This document shows, in pieces, positions 16,556-24,759 of a stretch of 64,000 nt of DNA. Both the position numbers and the translations under genes were made by a program. Every line of letters begins with the position of its first letter. Position 1 is the first letter of the stretch. The stretch lies in NCBI RefSeq assembly GCF_002159265.1, contig NZ_NFHG01000001.1, positions 1 through 64,000 of the forward strand, read 5' to 3'. The notes under the pieces are model-generated. The model did no database searches. It was given only the letters and a program-made list of their open reading frames with translations, and had not been told where the DNA came from. This DNA is from Flavonifractor sp. An82. GTDB lineage: Bacteria; Bacillota; Clostridia; Oscillospirales; Oscillospiraceae.

Positions 16556-16729
16556 ATGTTGAAATATGTGGCTGTTGTGATATTGTTCATTATAGTGATT
16601 TTTATGTTTGTGTCAAGCAACGATGAACAATCTGCATTTGAAGATCAAATGAGAAGATCTCCATCTACGTGGACCCAGAGAGAAATTGATCGTTATGAAG
16701 GGTTCATGGATTGGATGGCTAAAAACTAA
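16556..16729 (+). CDS. 57-aa single-helix membrane protein (moron candidate)
   Basis: It begins MLKYVAVVILFIIVIFMFVS, a single N-terminal membrane anchor, followed by an acidic/basic cytoplasmic or external tail (TWTQREIDRYEGFMDWM). The ATG at 16,556 has AGAGGTG seven bases upstream. It stands alone on the plus strand with its own promoter and terminator, next to the att site, while the surrounding phage genes are on the minus strand. That is the layout of a gene expressed from the lysogen. Function unknown. Confidence 0.65.
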   Translation: MLKYVAVVILFIIVIFMFVSSNDEQSAFEDQMRRSPSTWTQREIDRYEGFMDWMAKN

Positions 16730-16762
16730 AAAATAGGCCTGCAAAAGCAGGCCTATTTTTTA
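16730..16762. terminator. Bidirectional terminator
   Basis: AAAAAATAGGCCTGC, loop AAAA, and its complement ending in TTTTTT; it serves both the 57-aa gene and the converging excisionase-like gene. Confidence 0.9.
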
Positions 16763-16966
16763 TATGTCTATATCTTTGTTGATGTTGGCTTCAATCCATT
16801 CTTTGAGCTGATCTTTTGGGAAATAGTATCTTCCGTTGATTCTTATTGTTGGGAATCCATTTAGCTTAACTAGCTTATATACCAGCTCACTTTTTATTCC
16901 AAATATTTTTTTTAAATCGCTAACCTTATATAGTAGTTTGGCATCATCCTGTTGATCCAAATCCAC
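16760..16966 (-). CDS. Excisionase-like helix-turn-helix protein
   Basis: 68 aa with a MerR/AlpA-type winged helix (LLYKVSDLKKIFGIKSELVYKLV, then FPTIRINGRYYFPKDQLKEWIE). The start is GTG 16,966, overlapping the dUTPase end by 23 bases and preceded by GGGTGAG. A small winged-helix protein directly beside the attachment site is the expected position of a recombination directionality factor, though the integrase lies 41 kb away. Role inferred from position and fold. Confidence 0.65.
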   Translation of the reverse strand: MDLDQQDDAKLLYKVSDLKKIFGIKSELVYKLVKLNGFPTIRINGRYYFPKDQLKEWIEANINKDIDI

Positions 16967-17435
16967 CGTCTCTCACCCCATCTGCATCGTCGTCATCAGT
17001 CAAAAAGTATTGTAAGATAATACCTTGCATGAACGCTTCACCTTTTTTGATGAAAACGTCCTGATTTCCGTTGTTATATAATTTGGCAAACATATGGCCT
17101 TCGTTGCTAGATCCATAGTAATCACTATCGATGATTCCAACGGTGTTATTAAGCATAAGCCGGTACTTAAAACCAAGGCCACTTCTAGGGAAGCATGCTA
17201 ATAGCTTGTCTTGGTCGAGAGCAACTCTAATTCCAGTAGGAATTTTGATTTCTTCTCCTGGGGCAAGACAGATATCGCACGGAGCAAAGAAGTCGTATCC
17301 ACCGGAGCCAGTAGTTGCCCGCTTGGGCAACTTAATGGCTTCGTATTCTTCTCGCAAATCCACGTCTCCGCCGACGGCAGCGGCATACTGTTCATAACTA
17401 ACTTTGCTAAACTTCTTCAATGATTCATCCTCCAT
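16944..17435 (-). CDS. dut: dUTP diphosphatase
   Basis: 163 aa trimeric-type dUTPase (dUTP to dUMP). Motif 1 ATTGSGGYDFFAP, motif 2 PRSGLGFKY, motif 3 GIIDSDYYG, motif 4 (KKGEAFMQGII) and the C-terminal motif 5 RDGGFGSTG are all seen. The ATG 17,435 overlaps the nrdJ stop (TAATG); a TTG at 17,420 with GGAGG eight bases upstream is an alternative start. First of the dNTP-supply block. Confidence 0.9.
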   Translation of the reverse strand: MEDESLKKFSKVSYEQYAAAVGGDVDLREEYEAIKLPKRATTGSGGYDFFAPCDICLAPGEEIKIPTGIRVALDQDKLLACFPRSGLGFKYRLMLNNTVGIIDSDYYGSSNEGHMFAKLYNNGNQDVFIKKGEAFMQGIILQYFLTDDDDADGVRDGGFGSTG

Positions 17436-20400
17436 TATCCACAATGAGAATAGCCGCACTCTGGGCAGACATCACATCCGCCTTCAAACCGGAGTTGAGC
17501 TCCACATTCTGGACATTTCGAAGGACTATCATTGTGATTTGTTTTTGTGTTGTTTGCTTTTTTTGCGGCTGGATCACTGACAACCTCTGGTGCTTCTTCA
17601 GTGTCATCGCCGTAAAGATAAACTGCCTTTTTCTTCATTTCTTCAAGTGCTTTGCCAATTGCGGATGGGCAAGAAGTTCCAGGTGAAGTGTCACCTTTTG
17701 ATTTTGTGCGAGCAAGATATGCATTACAAGGACGAATGCTATATGCTTGATCAATAATGGCTTCCAGCGGAACACCAGCACGCAAAGCAAGAGACATGAG
17801 CCGAGAAATAAACTGGAGATTCCGCTCACACCCTCCGCCAGATCCAATATCGATGTACGTCTCTAAAAATTCAAGAGAGGTTTCATCAAAATCGACATGC
17901 AGATAAAATTTACCGCACCCATTGATGATTGTCTTCTTGATTGACATCAAGTCATCATCAACACCAATGATCATACCTCTGTTAAGACAGTCGGTACATG
18001 TATCGTTCTTCTGTTCATTTTTCTTTGGTGCAGTGTCTCCGGTGGTGAGAATAGCCTCACGCTTACAACCAGAACGGAAGATAGTCAATCCCTTAGTACC
18101 TTGTTTCCATGCTTCAATATAGATACGGGCCATATCGTCCTCAGATGCGGCTTCAGGAAGATTGACAGTAGAACTGATGGCAGTATCGATATGCTTCTGG
18201 ATAACAGCCTGAGTTTTGACACGGCGAATGGGGTCAATGTCGGCGGAAGACACAAACCATTCTGGAAGGACTCCATCACACTCAGGATGAGAGGAAAGAT
18301 ATTCTCTGGCAGCCTTGCAGTAGACGGTGTAATAATGGTCTTCATTGTCGGTAAGGCCAACAGTTCGTCTTGTATATGAGATGGCAAATTCAGGTTCAAT
18401 TCCGCCTGACTCTCCGAGCATGGTTGCAATAGATCCGGTCGGTGCGATTGAGAGCAGGCTACAGTTACGAAGGCCTATCGATCTGAGATCACTAATAGCA
18501 CCATTCCCAAAGTGATTTAAGATGATATTGCTGTTAAAAATCTGATCACGATACCCTGGGAATGTTCCAAGCTTTTTTGCCTCTTGTGAAGAAGAGCGAA
18601 CGGCAGTAACAAACATATATGAGAACAGATCATCAGAAAAACGAATTGCATCATCGGAGCCGTATTGCAGTCCAAGCTTCATGAGCATAGTTGCATATCC
18701 CATAACTCCAAGCCCGCAATTTCTAAACTCTAACGCCATCTTTTTCTGTTGCGGAAGTGCATGTCTGTTTGCATTGAAGTCAACAATCTTATCGAGATAT
18801 TGGATTCCAAGCATAACAGCCGCTTCAAAGGCATCAAAATCAAAACCAGCATCGTTTGTGTAGGGGTTAACAACAAACTCAGACAGGTTGATTGCGGCCA
18901 AATTGCATGCACCGTGTTTCGGAAGAGGTTGTTCCCCACAAGGGTTACACGATTCAATCTGATAATTGTCACAGAATTCCATCAGATTGTAATTTCTGAA
19001 TTTATCAACAAAAAGACATCCAGGGTCTCCCCACTCATAGTTGTTATGGATAAACGCCTTAAATACTTCAATAGGAGTGACTTCCCATTCAATTTCATGT
19101 CCGCTATAGGACTCTTTTCTGGTGATGGTTTTTGTTTCTCCACGTTCATAGTATGCTTGTACGCACTCCATAAACTCATTGTCAATTTCCAAACTTAGGT
19201 TTGCTTTTTCAATTAAACCTTCTTCAGACTTAATAGTGATGAAATTCATAACTTCTTTGTGCCAAGCATCAAGGCTCATAAGGAGAGCGCCTTTACGAGA
19301 ATTGGACACATAAATGCCATTGCAGAAAAATTTATGTTCATCGGCAACTTCGATATCGTATACATGACGAATCCCAATATATTCAATATTTGAAATTTCA
19401 TCAAGAATCATTGGAGCATACGGCTTATCTTTTACTTGTAGGTATGTGTATAGACCAATATTTGTATTTTTGCTAATTTTAGCCAAATGTTTTGCATCAT
19501 TTTTAGACAAGCCCGTGTTCTTCATTGTGTATGGAGTTACATATTTGCTGTTTTTAGCATAAGGAACATGGGTTTTAGCTACTTTATAGCTATAATACGT
19601 TAAAATGTCATCTCTAATGGAATCGGATACCCGATAAATTGGTCGCTTATTGTTTTCGTTTTCTCTATAGTTTACGCTTATAGTTGGGAATAATCCAACT
19701 CTCTTCATTAACAGAGAGATTTGTTCGGCGTATGCTTCACAAATAGTATCGCAACAGATGGAATTTCTACGCACACTACCATCGCTGTCTATTGCGCCGC
19801 CGACAAAAGAAAGAACACAATCATCGTCTCCGTTTAGAACCCAATCTGGAACTCTAATATAACTACAAGTGTCCTTTTTTACTTGTTTTTTAATCCACTT
19901 GCATACTGGCACTGTTAGAACAATCCTGATTGCATCTTCATCTTCTCTGTTGTTGTAATAGGCATTAAACCCCAAAGAGGATAGATATGAAATTAGTTTG
20001 TCGCCAACTTCTTTGTATTTTTTGTGCATGGTAATATTCCCAGTGTTGTCTTTCCTGATATAGCCATTTGCTAAAAAATGAGCAAAGAAATAGGCTTTTT
20101 CGTTAAGTTCTTTCTTTATATTGTTTGGTTGTGATGTGATTAAGCAAATTTTATCTCCAATATTCAAAGAAGACAACGGAGATACGTTAAATCCATCAAC
20201 ACAATATTTGTGGTCAATAGTGGTAGAAATAGTATATCCTTTTTTGGTTGTTACTTTATATGTTTCTTGTTCACCTTTATCCCATACAGTTAGCACGGGT
20301 TTATATCCTGCTTTTGTATAGACATTATCACCAACTTCGATATCTTTGATAGGCTTATATCCTTCAGATGTTAAAACAAGCTCATTTTCTTCAATACACC

Positions 20401-20845
20401 CACCTTGGGAAGTCCCTTGTGTAACCTCGTTATAAATCTTCATAAAAGGGACAATGCCATCTGATTCGTAATTATCACCAATGGGTGTTCCTTTAGGGCG
20501 CAACTTGCTTAAACTTAGACCTTGACCACCTTGAGACTTAAAGGTTTTCCCAATATCAACAGCAGCTTGCATAATATCATTATAGTCGTCTTCGATAAAA
20601 CCACGGCTATAACAATTTGACATTCCGCATGAGTCATCATCAATGCCGACGTTGCTTAAAATGCGGCCTCCAGGAATAAGCATTTTAAGTTCAATGAGAC
20701 GTCTATAAGCCGGATTCCCTAAACTGACTCTATCAAGCCACGCATCAAAGGTTTCTTCATTCTTCTGATACTTTTTGTGCCAAATGTCTTGCCCAAGCTT
20801 GTTATCTTTACCGAGCCATTCCTCAACAGTGTGTATATCGTTCAA
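17435..20845 (-). CDS. nrdJ: Class II (B12-dependent) ribonucleotide reductase with intein
   Basis: 1,136 aa, of which 366 are an intein, leaving 770 for the enzyme (ribonucleotide to deoxyribonucleotide, adenosylcobalamin radical). Seen: N-terminal PGGRILSNVG, CYSRGFIED, the active-site region ESCNPCGEQPLPKHGACNL, and the C-terminal Cys-rich tail (KCPECGAQLRFEGGC, CPECGYSHCG) that re-reduces the active site. The start is TTG 20,845, eight bases after GAAGGAG. It supplies dNTPs together with dut, gmk, DHFR and thyA. Class II needs no oxygen control and suits an anaerobic host. Confidence 0.93.
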   Translation of the reverse strand: MNDIHTVEEWLGKDNKLGQDIWHKKYQKNEETFDAWLDRVSLGNPAYRRLIELKMLIPGGRILSNVGIDDDSCGMSNCYSRGFIEDDYNDIMQAAVDIGKTFKSQGGQGLSLSKLRPKGTPIGDNYESDGIVPFMKIYNEVTQGTSQGGCIEENELVLTSEGYKPIKDIEVGDNVYTKAGYKPVLTVWDKGEQETYKVTTKKGYTISTTIDHKYCVDGFNVSPLSSLNIGDKICLITSQPNNIKKELNEKAYFFAHFLANGYIRKDNTGNITMHKKYKEVGDKLISYLSSLGFNAYYNNREDEDAIRIVLTVPVCKWIKKQVKKDTCSYIRVPDWVLNGDDDCVLSFVGGAIDSDGSVRRNSICCDTICEAYAEQISLLMKRVGLFPTISVNYRENENNKRPIYRVSDSIRDDILTYYSYKVAKTHVPYAKNSKYVTPYTMKNTGLSKNDAKHLAKISKNTNIGLYTYLQVKDKPYAPMILDEISNIEYIGIRHVYDIEVADEHKFFCNGIYVSNSRKGALLMSLDAWHKEVMNFITIKSEEGLIEKANLSLEIDNEFMECVQAYYERGETKTITRKESYSGHEIEWEVTPIEVFKAFIHNNYEWGDPGCLFVDKFRNYNLMEFCDNYQIESCNPCGEQPLPKHGACNLAAINLSEFVVNPYTNDAGFDFDAFEAAVMLGIQYLDKIVDFNANRHALPQQKKMALEFRNCGLGVMGYATMLMKLGLQYGSDDAIRFSDDLFSYMFVTAVRSSSQEAKKLGTFPGYRDQIFNSNIILNHFGNGAISDLRSIGLRNCSLLSIAPTGSIATMLGESGGIEPEFAISYTRRTVGLTDNEDHYYTVYCKAAREYLSSHPECDGVLPEWFVSSADIDPIRRVKTQAVIQKHIDTAISSTVNLPEAASEDDMARIYIEAWKQGTKGLTIFRSGCKREAILTTGDTAPKKNEQKNDTCTDCLNRGMIIGVDDDLMSIKKTIINGCGKFYLHVDFDETSLEFLETYIDIGSGGGCERNLQFISRLMSLALRAGVPLEAIIDQAYSIRPCNAYLARTKSKGDTSPGTSCPSAIGKALEEMKKKAVYLYGDDTEEAPEVVSDPAAKKANNTKTNHNDSPSKCPECGAQLRFEGGCDVCPECGYSHCG
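19301..20398 (-). other. Intein in NrdJ (residues 150-515) with LAGLIDADG endonuclease
   Basis: It begins at C150 after TSQGG and ends at N515 before S516 (RKGALL). Block A ENELVLTSEGYKPIKDIEVG, block B with TTIDHKYCVDG, a two-motif homing endonuclease (FFAHFLANGYIRK and SFVGGAIDSDGSVR), block F (RHVYDIEVADEHKFFCNG) and block G (IYVSN). The penultimate residue is S instead of the usual H; the terminal N and +1 S are kept. Probably active in splicing. Confidence 0.92.
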
Positions 20846-20870
20846 TACGCATTCTCCTTCTGTAGAAATA

Positions 20871-21395
20871 TCAAATTGCCATGTAATCTAAAATTTGATC
20901 TCTACACCGCCAGATATTGTCGTTTCGAACGATAAAATCAGCCTTTTGTTTGGCCCTTCGAAAGCGGTATAAATCTCCAATAATACGCTTAATCACCGAC
21001 CATTTTGAATCACCTCTTTTAATCATCCTTTTGAATCGTTCTATAATAGAAACTTTAATATAAACAATACGAACATCCTTATTCCCTTTATAGTTCTTTC
21101 GGAAATATTCAACTCCAGCCATATCAATTACATATAAATCATTTGATTCAACTTGGCTTGAAGTTGCCCAATAATAGTTACCATCGAAGAACGTAAATCC
21201 AACAATTGTGTCATCCGGATTGTCTAATTTCCATTCTTCATAGTTATCAATAAACGTATGACTGTCTTCCCCGGCATATCTAGGTTTTCGAGTTGTGTAT
21301 GATGCGATCTGACTTTTACCGTAAGGCTTCATCATATCGCATACAGATGTCTTTCCGGAGCCTGAAGGGCCGACGATTAACAAAAATCGGCTCAT
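20871..21395 (-). CDS. gmk: Guanylate kinase-like protein
   Basis: 174 aa. P-loop GPSGSGKTS near the N-terminus, then the GMP-binding pattern SYTTRKPRYAGEDSHTFI. Phosphorylates GMP/dGMP for phage DNA synthesis. ATG overlaps the DHFR stop by four bases. Slightly shorter than cellular guanylate kinases; the lid region is divergent. Confidence 0.88.
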   Translation of the reverse strand: MSRFLLIVGPSGSGKTSVCDMMKPYGKSQIASYTTRKPRYAGEDSHTFIDNYEEWKLDNPDDTIVGFTFFDGNYYWATSSQVESNDLYVIDMAGVEYFRKNYKGNKDVRIVYIKVSIIERFKRMIKRGDSKWSVIKRIIGDLYRFRRAKQKADFIVRNDNIWRCRDQILDYMAI

Positions 21396-21871
21396 TCTGT
21401 TCTCCTTTTGTATGTTATATATCGAAACGGAATCCCGTTTTCTTCTTGCAATGGAGACTCGTCAATCAATCTCCATTTTGAGTTTTGATCTAAGTTTGGA
21501 AACCATGTGTCCGCTTTATAAGATTTAGCCATTTTTGTGATAAAAGCAGTATCACAGTATGGTTCAAGCTGTTTATAGATCTCTCCTCCGCCAACCACAA
21601 ATGCGTCATTTGGGGCTTTCGAAAGAATTTGTTCAATGCTGTGACATACAGTTACTCCACTCACAAACTCATTACGCCTAGTGAGTAGATAGTTGTCTCT
21701 GTTTGGAAGTGGCCGTCCGTGAGGGAAAGTGAGCATTGTCTTTGATCCAAAAATAATTGCATGACCGGAGGTTAATTCCTTAAAGCGTTTTAAATCAGAG
21801 GGGAGATAGGCAAGCTGATCTCCAGCATTGCCTATACCCCAATGAGAATCAACTAATGCAATTAAGTTCAT
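21392..21871 (-). CDS. folA: Dihydrofolate reductase
   Basis: 159 aa. MNLIALVDSHWGIGNAGDQL, then LPSDLKRFKELT, GHAIIFGSKTM and VVGGGEIYKQL, all DHFR signatures. It regenerates tetrahydrofolate used by the adjacent thymidylate synthase. GAGGTGA lies just before the ATG, eight bases after the thyA stop. Confidence 0.9.
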   Translation of the reverse strand: MNLIALVDSHWGIGNAGDQLAYLPSDLKRFKELTSGHAIIFGSKTMLTFPHGRPLPNRDNYLLTRRNEFVSGVTVCHSIEQILSKAPNDAFVVGGGEIYKQLEPYCDTAFITKMAKSYKADTWFPNLDQNSKWRLIDESPLQEENGIPFRYITYKRRTE

Positions 21872-21878
21872 GCTCACC

Positions 21879-22709
21879 TCATACAGCCACAGGGATGGCC
21901 TGCTCCAGCGGATGGAACTGATAGCCCTCCAGCTTGAAGCTGTCCTTGGTAAAGGCATAGAAATCGGTAATCGTGGGGTCCATCCACAGCTTGGGGGCCT
22001 CGTAGGGGGTGCGGGCGATGATCTCCTCCACCACCGGTACGTGGCGATCGTAGATGTGGGCGTCGGCGATGACGTGGACCAGCTCGCCGGCCTCCAGACC
22101 GGACACCTGGGCCATCATGTGGACCAGGGCGGCGTACTGCATCACGTTCCAGCCGTTGGCGGTGAGCATGTCCTGGCTCCGCTGGTTGAGGATGGCGTTG
22201 AGGGTGCGTCCGCTGACGTTGAAGGTCATAGAGTAAGCGCAGGGGTAGAGGGCCATCTCGTGGAGGTCGTGGTGGTTATAGAGATTGGTCATGATCCGGC
22301 GGGAGGCCGGGTTGTGCTTCAGGTCGTAGAGCACACGGTCAACTTGGTCGAATTCTCCTTCTGGATAGATGTGCTTTACTCCAAGTTGATATCCATATGA
22401 CTTCAAAATAGAACCATTCTCGTCGGCCCAGGCGTCCCAGATGTGGCTGTTCAGGTCGTGGATGTTGTTGGACTTCTTCTGCCAGATCCACAACAGCTCG
22501 TCCACCGCGCTCTTGAAGGCCATCTTGCGGATGGTCTGGACGGGAAACTCCTCCCGCAGGTCATAGCGGTTGACGATACAGAATTTCTTTACGGTGTGGG
22601 CGGGGGTGCCGTCCTCCCACCGGGGGCGCACGTCCTGATTGGTGTCCCACACCCCGTGGGTCAGAATATCTTTGCAGTTCTCAATAAACAATTCGTCCGC
22701 GTAGCTCAA
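21879..22709 (-). CDS. thyA: Thymidylate synthase, mosaic of GC-rich and AT-rich DNA
   Basis: 276 aa, dUMP plus methylene-THF to dTMP. Catalytic Cys in LYPCAYSMTFNVSG, followed by ILNQRSQDM and HIYDRHVP. The start is TTG 22,709 with GGAGG eight bases upstream. Most of the gene is strongly GC-rich like the chromosome, but about 85 bases (roughly 22,338-22,422, encoding around SYGYQLGVKHIYPEGEFDQV) are AT-rich like the phage. This points to recombination between a phage thyA and a GC-rich, host-type thyA. Confidence 0.93.
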   Translation of the reverse strand: MSYADELFIENCKDILTHGVWDTNQDVRPRWEDGTPAHTVKKFCIVNRYDLREEFPVQTIRKMAFKSAVDELLWIWQKKSNNIHDLNSHIWDAWADENGSILKSYGYQLGVKHIYPEGEFDQVDRVLYDLKHNPASRRIMTNLYNHHDLHEMALYPCAYSMTFNVSGRTLNAILNQRSQDMLTANGWNVMQYAALVHMMAQVSGLEAGELVHVIADAHIYDRHVPVVEEIIARTPYEAPKLWMDPTITDFYAFTKDSFKLEGYQFHPLEQAIPVAV

Positions 22710-22952
22710 TTATTTTTCCTCCTGTATTGACAGTTCGTCTTTTTTATAGTACCTGCAGAACGATGGCGCTTTGTCAAACATACTTGGGGAAATATTGTGA
22801 CATTCACACTTATATTTATAGTTAGGGCCATTTTTCTGTTTGAGGTATTTGCACGAATCACAAGGATAAAATTTGTTTCTCGTTAATACTTTATAGAATG
22901 CATATGAAGCACACACCGCAGTAACAATTATTGCGACAACTGCGACAATCAT
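22710..22952 (-). CDS. Small Cys-rich membrane protein
   Basis: 80 aa: N-terminal transmembrane helix (MIVAVVAIIVTAVCASYAFY) and a short tail with CDSCKYL, KCECHN and FCRYY cysteines, suggesting metal binding. The ATG at 22,952 follows GGTGG and the methyltransferase stop; earlier in-frame ATGs overlap that gene. Unknown function. Confidence 0.6.
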   Translation of the reverse strand: MIVAVVAIIVTAVCASYAFYKVLTRNKFYPCDSCKYLKQKNGPNYKYKCECHNISPSMFDKAPSFCRYYKKDELSIQEEK

Positions 22953-22953
22953 T

Positions 22954-24108
22954 TTACCACCATCTTTCATCTTCGTTTCTGATTTTGAAAGCATCTCCAT
23001 GATAAATAATATCTGGATAATTGCTTGACGATACTTTCATCGCGTACTTATCGATTTCATAAGCATGATATTCCACATTCATAAAGCCCATCTTTTGTAA
23101 ACAATATCTTCCAGTTCCTATTCCGTCATACATAGAAAGAACAAGAAGTTGTTCGTTTTTGTGGATGTTTTTTAACCCAGTGCTCAAAAGATGAATTATA
23201 GCTTCTGCGGTCCATCCATTGCCAAGGCCTCGCAATCTTTGTGTTGTGCTTACTGATGCGGTATAGTTATCGGGCAGTGTTTGTAGGCGTTCTGCCTCGA
23301 CCGGCAATAACTTTCTGATAATGTAGTCTCCATCTTGCAACCCAACAGAATGCCATTCTCCATCGACCAGTATTTTCCCGTTCCTAACCTGATAATAAGG
23401 GAATTGATCACGAGATGATCTTGGCGTTGCATATAGACCTGTTTTTGCACCGACTCCACCGCCCTCTCCGCATAGAGTTGTGGACTTTCCATCCGGGCTA
23501 TAAACACGATATTGCTTGCTGTTGTGCTTTGCTTGATTTTTTGCATGGTTTTTGATTGTGCCTATTCTTATCGGTTCACACAACACGTTGTATGGCACTC
23601 CTTTTGCCGTGTTGGCTGTGATGCAGCTACTTTTACCGGACAGTACATCATGGTAATGGCCAAAATCAAAATGATTTCTTCCACCTTTTGTTTGGCGTAC
23701 CATATAAGACATTTCTTTATGAGTCAAGATCGGCAAATCTAGTTCGTAAAGAGGTCCAATATCAGGATCTGATGTAACCAAAATATCCTTGAGCAAAATC
23801 CCCCTGTCTTCTGGCAGGGCATTCTCCCAGTTGCAAACATAAAATCGGTCTCTGCTTTGAGCAGAAACTAAACTGCTATTCATTCTAAAAAGTTTACATT
23901 GAAGCTCTTCTTGTATCTGTTGTTTGATGTCAGAAGATGCTGACCAATTATTTTCATATAAGAAGAAGTCTGGCTGGAATCTTTCTTTTGCGATTCGATA
24001 ATTCAGAAATAATTCCCATCCAGCTCCGGATGCGGACGTTTCCCTTCCTTTCGTTTTCGAGATAGACCAGTATGTGCATGGACTTCCTCCAAGCAGGATT
24101 TTGACCAT
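22954..24108 (-). CDS. DNA (cytosine-5) methyltransferase, circularly permuted
   Basis: 384 aa. The motifs occur in the order IV (GGSPCTYWS, residues 7-15, catalytic C11), VI (LYENN), VIII (QSRDRFYVCNWE), IX (LLPVEAERLQTLPDNYT), X (LGNGWTAEAI), and only then I (SMYDGIGTG, 325-333), II (EIDKYAM) and III (YHGDAF). The AdoMet-binding half is therefore moved to the C-terminus. AAGGAG precedes the ATG. No cognate endonuclease is visible; it probably protects phage DNA from host restriction. Confidence 0.88.
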   Translation of the reverse strand: MVKILLGGSPCTYWSISKTKGRETSASGAGWELFLNYRIAKERFQPDFFLYENNWSASSDIKQQIQEELQCKLFRMNSSLVSAQSRDRFYVCNWENALPEDRGILLKDILVTSDPDIGPLYELDLPILTHKEMSYMVRQTKGGRNHFDFGHYHDVLSGKSSCITANTAKGVPYNVLCEPIRIGTIKNHAKNQAKHNSKQYRVYSPDGKSTTLCGEGGGVGAKTGLYATPRSSRDQFPYYQVRNGKILVDGEWHSVGLQDGDYIIRKLLPVEAERLQTLPDNYTASVSTTQRLRGLGNGWTAEAIIHLLSTGLKNIHKNEQLLVLSMYDGIGTGRYCLQKMGFMNVEYHAYEIDKYAMKVSSSNYPDIIYHGDAFKIRNEDERWW

Positions 24109-24119
24109 TCAGTTACTCC

Positions 24120-24638
24120 TTAGTAACAAAAATAATGGTCTCCAATCTGTTCATAGACTTCTCGAAATGGATAAGTAGCAAAGAAATAGACGTCGCTAGG
24201 CAACGCTGGTTCATTTTCTTGAAATACAGATTCGATTACTTGGTACTGCATATCCGTCGGAGGATATTTGTGCAGCACAGAAGCAGTTGAGAACTGCCCT
24301 TTCTGGTATACTACTTCTTTTATAGTGTTTGGGAACTTTGGAGACATAACGCGGTTTAAAACCACCTCAGCAACCGCCTTTTGACCAACAAAAGACTGGT
24401 TCCCAGCTTCAGCGCGAATAACGCAACCTAAAATATAGATATCTTCATCCGATGCCGTTTGAGCAATGTCGTTATAATAAGGGATGATCCCGGTTTCCAC
24501 TTCTACAACATGCTCTTCGATAATAACAGTTGGCTCAGGTGTGATCGTGGTTGGTGTCGGCTGGTTAACCCAGCCGATCACCATGCCACACAAAAGAGCG
24601 CAAGCGGTTAGACATCCTGTTTTTGCAATAAACGGCAT
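24120..24638 (-). CDS. Secreted cell-wall hydrolase, SleB-like
   Basis: 172 aa. N-terminal membrane/signal segment (LTACALLCGMVIGWV), a Thr/Pro linker, then the Hydrolase_2 (SleB/CwlJ) domain (ILGCVIRAEAGNQSFVGQKAVAEVVLNRV, TIKEVVYQKGQFS) with the catalytic Glu in RAEA. A lytic transglycosylase acting on peptidoglycan. AAAGGAGG precedes the ATG. In a phage it may aid lysis or act on the host wall; not near holin-like genes here. Confidence 0.85.
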   Translation of the reverse strand: MPFIAKTGCLTACALLCGMVIGWVNQPTPTTITPEPTVIIEEHVVEVETGIIPYYNDIAQTASDEDIYILGCVIRAEAGNQSFVGQKAVAEVVLNRVMSPKFPNTIKEVVYQKGQFSTASVLHKYPPTDMQYQVIESVFQENEPALPSDVYFFATYPFREVYEQIGDHYFCY

Positions 24639-24759
24639 AGATACCTCCTTTCTTATATGGGTTTGCGTGTCACAATTTATATCGATACGGAAATTAAAAA
24701 TGGCATATCGCCACTATTATTGTACCGCACATTTTGTGTTTATTAAACGTAAAGCCGTT

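Noticed and set aside
17435-20845. Group I intron in nrdJ, as in SPbeta-type phages
   Set aside because: The whole interruption is one open protein frame with intein blocks; no break in the frame or intron core is seen.
22954-24108. Restriction-modification pair
   Set aside because: No endonuclease gene flanks the methyltransferase; neighbours are a small membrane protein and a cell-wall hydrolase.
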